DNA from: Circinella umbellata
Lineage: Eukaryota > Mucoromycota > Mucoromycetes > Mucorales > Lichtheimiaceae
DNA length: 40,344 nucleotides
Reading direction: 5' to 3'
Assembly: GCA_025093555.1 (NCBI GenBank)
Contig: JAIWNF010000131.1
Location: 1-40,344 of the forward strand
Shown: piece by piece, positions 37,200 through 40,344 of the stretch
Layout: each line of letters opens with the position of its first letter
Position numbering within the stretch: position 1 is the first letter of the stretch
Made by a program: the position numbers and the translations under genes
The notes under the pieces: generated by a model
Told to the model about the DNA's origin: nothing
What the model saw: only the letters and a program-made list of their open reading frames with translations
The model's database searches: none

Positions 37200-39285
37200 A
37201 TGGCTGCCATTCCTTCAAACCCCCAACATTTCTCTAAAGGTTCGTTACTTGACGAACTAGGTTTTATCTCCCAATTACGACGTACATCCTTTTTGTAAAA
37301 GCTTTAACACTGAAGAAGAATGGCAGTCATGGTTTAAAACAGTTCCTCAAAATCATGCCACATTTATTCGTAATGGTTTTAGCCTAGGCAAAGCAACGAA
37401 GTAATAATAATAATAATGATAATAATAATAATACCAATGATAATAATAATAACTATAGCAACAGCATCAATAGCAACAATAATAATGATAATGATAATAA
37501 TAACAATGAAAAGTCAGAAACAATTGGCCGTCCTGCTGTATATCAAATGAAGTATCGTTTTATTTGTAACCATGGTGGAAAACCTCGTAAAGCATCAAGT
37601 GCTTCTTCTTCGTCGTCATCATCATCAATATCTCCTTCCAAAAAACGCAAACGTGATCCATCCAAAATGATTCCTAAAGTTGATTGTCCTGCCAAGATTG
37701 ATTTGTATAAGTATTCAGATGATTCATACGAAGCTGTTTATTATTGGTATCACCATAATCATGATCCTACAAATTCAGAAAGTATTATTGCATCTCGTTT
37801 ACCTGAAGAAGCTCGCAAATGGATTATTGAACGTGTTGATAAAAATATGGACTGGGAAGCTATACAGAATGCATTGCGTTTGACGCGTAAAGAAAGAGAT
37901 TATGTATGTTTTGTAAACTTAATACATGATAATAATGATGTAATACTAATTGTTATAAAAAACAAATGTATAGCTTGATAATAACCCAAACTTGTTGCCT
38001 GTGTCAGAACTTATTCATTATAAAGACGTCCAAAATCTCATTTAAACAAAACTTGCTCGACTTTCAAAAAAAGCAGCACTTGATAAAGATAGTGTACGTC
38101 TTTGGCTTAAGTATCTTGATGATGAAGGATATGATGTATTGTCAAACATTGATGAAGATAATAATAGATTTACAATTGCTTGGATATCCAAATGGCAAAA
38201 ACCAGTAAGTAAAAATGATCTGTTGTTAATTGATGATTGATTCGATATTGATTATTATGGTATTTCTTTTTAGATTCTTCAAAGGCAGGATATTGTTTGT
38301 GTTGATTCGACACATAAAACATGTAAATCATTTATTCGAAGTTCTGATAGTTGCTATTTATTTACCATTGTTTGCAAAAATCTTGATACAAACAAAGGTT
38401 GTCCTGTTGGGTTTATGATAACAAACTCGGAAACCACAGTCTCTGTTGCTAGTTGGTTTGAATGGTTAAAAAGTGTCATCAACTTTGTCCCTAAGTCTAT
38501 AATGATCGATTGTAGTCCTGTTGAAATAAATGCTATAAACCAAGTATAGGGTGATGTTGTTCAGGTTCTTTTGTGTCATTGGCACATTAAAAGAGCATGG
38601 GAGAAACATATAAAAAAATGGTAAGTGAATTTGGTTTTATTTTATATATGAAACGTTATTATTTGTTTTGGTACGATGTATTAACTTGTAACTCATTGTT
38701 TTAATTTCTATAAGATCAAAGTCGAAAATTCTACACATGAAACAAAAGAACAACAACGGCAAGCTCGTAATTCTTTGAATCTTTTGATGAATTGTGATAG
38801 TATTGATTTGTTTGAGCTTCTATAGGATTCGTTTAAATCAATGTGGCACGATGTAAATGGTTATGTTGAATTCTATGATTATATGTACCAATATTGGTAC
38901 CCTAAAAGAGAGAAATGGTGTAAAGCTTGGAGACCTGTATGTATTAACGGTTCATGTATTAATCAGCTATTAATATGAATATATTTAAAGAATGTTACTA
39001 ACTGTGATTATTTTTTTTTATTAGAATGCTATATTCAATACAAATAATTTAATAGAAAGTTGGCATAGTCATTTAAAAACCGTGTATCTTGGTCGTTCTC
39101 GTAATCATCGTGTTGATCGCATTATATATATATTAGCTGAAAAAGTGGAATTGGATTTTCGCAGAGATGCGTATCAAATAAGACATGGGATCAAACCTAT
39201 CTGGTTGTCAACAAAGGAAAGAACAAGAAAAAAACTCGCTTGTGTATGTATGCAAAGGTATTCAATGCATGTTACAAAAATATAG
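37200..39285 (+). pseudogene. Mutator-like (MULE) transposase pseudogene
   Basis: A plus-strand transposase trail starts about MAAIPSNPQHFSKG, with CKSFNTEEEWQSWFKTVPQN after a frame slip. After an (AAT/GAT)n tract that shifts the frame comes a FAR1-like/zinc-related region (YQMKYRFICNHGGKPRK), a poly-Ser and KKRKR NLS-like stretch, and YYWYHHNHDPTNSE. The MULE catalytic domain follows: DIVCVDSTHKTCKSF (first Asp), KSIMIDCSPVEINAI (second Asp), VLLCHWHIKRAWEKHI and TNNLIESWHSHLKTVYLGRS (Glu). Introns at about 38202-38272, 38621-38715 and 38938-39024 are recognisable. In-frame stops at 38043-38045 (Tyr position), 38547-38549 and 38823-38825, plus the frame slips, make it dead as written. A C-terminal SWIM finger, common in MULEs, was not found. 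It lies only 178 bases from the CotH gene end. Confidence 0.8.
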
Positions 39286-40005
39286 TCTGTCAAGTTAAGT
39301 ATATACTTTGTATATACATCTTTTTGTTTGTACGTATGTAGTATACGTGTGATTATTCGTATTGAATAACGTGATTATAAAACCAAGCATAATATACTCA
39401 GGTTGAATAATAATTTTGCTCATACAAATAATTTGTTTTGAGATGCTCCTGCAATTGAAAATCACTGTGTGCATTACAATTACTATTAAAAAATATGTCC
39501 CATAAACAAATATTGGAGGACAAATATTTATAAAGCAAAAACCAGGTTTTAACAATTATCATGATCATCAAAATAAATACAATTTGTCAATAAAACAAAA
39601 GGAAAATGAACAAGTTCCAACAAAAACTATGATTATTTAGTACGTATATAATAAGATCCAGTGAACTAATTATTCTTTTTACGCATTTTTTTCTTTCAAG
39701 TATGTTACTGTGCGTATCATAGTACAATAAAATAAAAATTATTCATGTATACGTATTTATGTTGTTGAGCGACGACATCATTGTTACTTTATTCTTGTTT
39801 GATGAATTGAATTGCACTTTTTCATGTTTATTTCAAGTAATGTTGTTTTGTTCTTTGTATGAGATTACAAACTGTTCTTTGTCATCAAAAAAGCCAGCTA
39901 TGTTTTACCTAGCGTTTATATAAAATAAAGCAAAAAGATTATCTTTTTACAGTATTTACCTATTTTTTTCAGTTTAATAAATTTTCTGCTTATACAAACA
40001 TACAA
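39286..40005. other. AT-rich spacer, no clear gene
   Basis: This lies between the MULE relic and the next gene. A few open stretches near 39400-39480 (NFAHTNNLF) could be leftover transposase tail, but support is too thin. No inverted repeat matching the 37.1-kb side was found by eye. Confidence 0.4.
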
Positions 40006-40344
40006 ATGGCTTATTGGACCGTAGAAGAATTGAACACTATGGTAAACTCAAAAAGGGAGAACCCTAGAATTTCTTGGGACACAATTGCTTGTATGTTGAA
40101 TTATCGACATACAAGCAGTGCTTGTCAACAACGTTATAATCGTGATTATGCGGTAATTAAAATTGAAAAAGCTTAAAGTCTTATACTATTTATTACTATG
40201 GAAAAAAAGAATAACATTTATATACGTAAAAACAATTTATAGCCACCACTTCCAGGTTCTTGGAATTTAGTGAGCAGAAGATTAATCTGTAAAATGAGAA
40301 GCAGAATTCCCCCTTCAAGTTGGCGTGATTGTGCAAGAGCTGTT
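40006..40344 (+). CDS. Myb/SANT-like DNA-binding protein, cut by window end
   Basis: The gene starts at ATG 40006. Exon 1 (40006-40152) and exon 2 (from 40243, open to the window end) are joined by a 90-nt GT-AG intron in phase 0. The first 49 residues form a Myb/SANT-like helix trio: AYWTVEELNTMVNSKRENPR, ISWDTIACMLNYRHTSSACQ, QRYNRDYA. The spaced Trp and the 'I...L..R....C..RYN' third helix are typical. The next exon reads PPLPGSWNLVSRRLICKMRS and may begin a second domain. It could be a host transcription factor or a transposon-linked protein, as it follows a MULE relic. The rest lies outside the window. Confidence 0.55.

Overview
The window reads as nuclear DNA of an early-diverging fungus, most likely Mucoromycota and probably Mucorales. 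It is AT-rich and full of homopolymers and microsatellites. Its genes are split by many short GT-AG introns (mostly about 50-130 nt), its housekeeping proteins are fungal, and it carries a CotH-kinase (spore-coat-like) gene, a family typical of Mucorales. No prokaryotic operon signals or CRISPR arrays are visible. The species cannot be named from the sequence alone.

Layout. From 1 to about 12.6 kb is a transposon graveyard: a CACTA/Tnp2-type transposase copy with frame breaks (4-3102); an unrecognised coiled-coil/acidic protein gene with frame breaks (about 3448-4849); a nested inverted repeat (5037-5121); a decayed minus-strand ORF1-like relic (5131-6170); two diverged direct repeats (about 6446-6612 and 9333-9509) with a TATA-like core; a minus-strand DDE transposase relic (7282-8155); a tRNA-like fragment; a decayed DIRS-like retrotransposon piece running from RNase H into the tyrosine recombinase (8751-9314); a possible endonuclease scrap; and a largely intact Merlin/ISXO2-type transposase gene (10657-11658).

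From about 13 to 37 kb is a gene-dense island: a thioesterase-like gene (+), an F-box/LRR-like gene (-), a CHY zinc-finger gene (-), HUS1 (-), UNC-50/GMH1 (-), NSUN2/Trm4 tRNA m5C methyltransferase (+), a sorbitol/xylitol-type dehydrogenase (+), a Dma-type FHA-RING ubiquitin ligase (-), a Ppn2-like endopolyphosphatase (+) and a CotH-kinase secreted protein (+). I rebuilt the exon structures by hand; they close in frame and give full-length proteins. From 37.2 kb mobile DNA returns with a MULE transposase pseudogene, and the window ends inside a Myb/SANT-like gene.

The island genes do not form one pathway. HUS1 (DNA-damage checkpoint clamp) and the Dma-type ligase (mitotic/septation checkpoint) both act in cell-cycle control. 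UNC-50 acts in the Golgi, Ppn2 in the vacuole and CotH in the secretory pathway or at the surface. I found no convincing new multi-gene system. The most unusual points are a possible 4-nt microexon in the thioesterase gene, the DIRS relic whose lost Trp/Gln codons have become stops, the apparently functional Merlin copy among dead elements, and the unrecognised coiled-coil/acidic protein.
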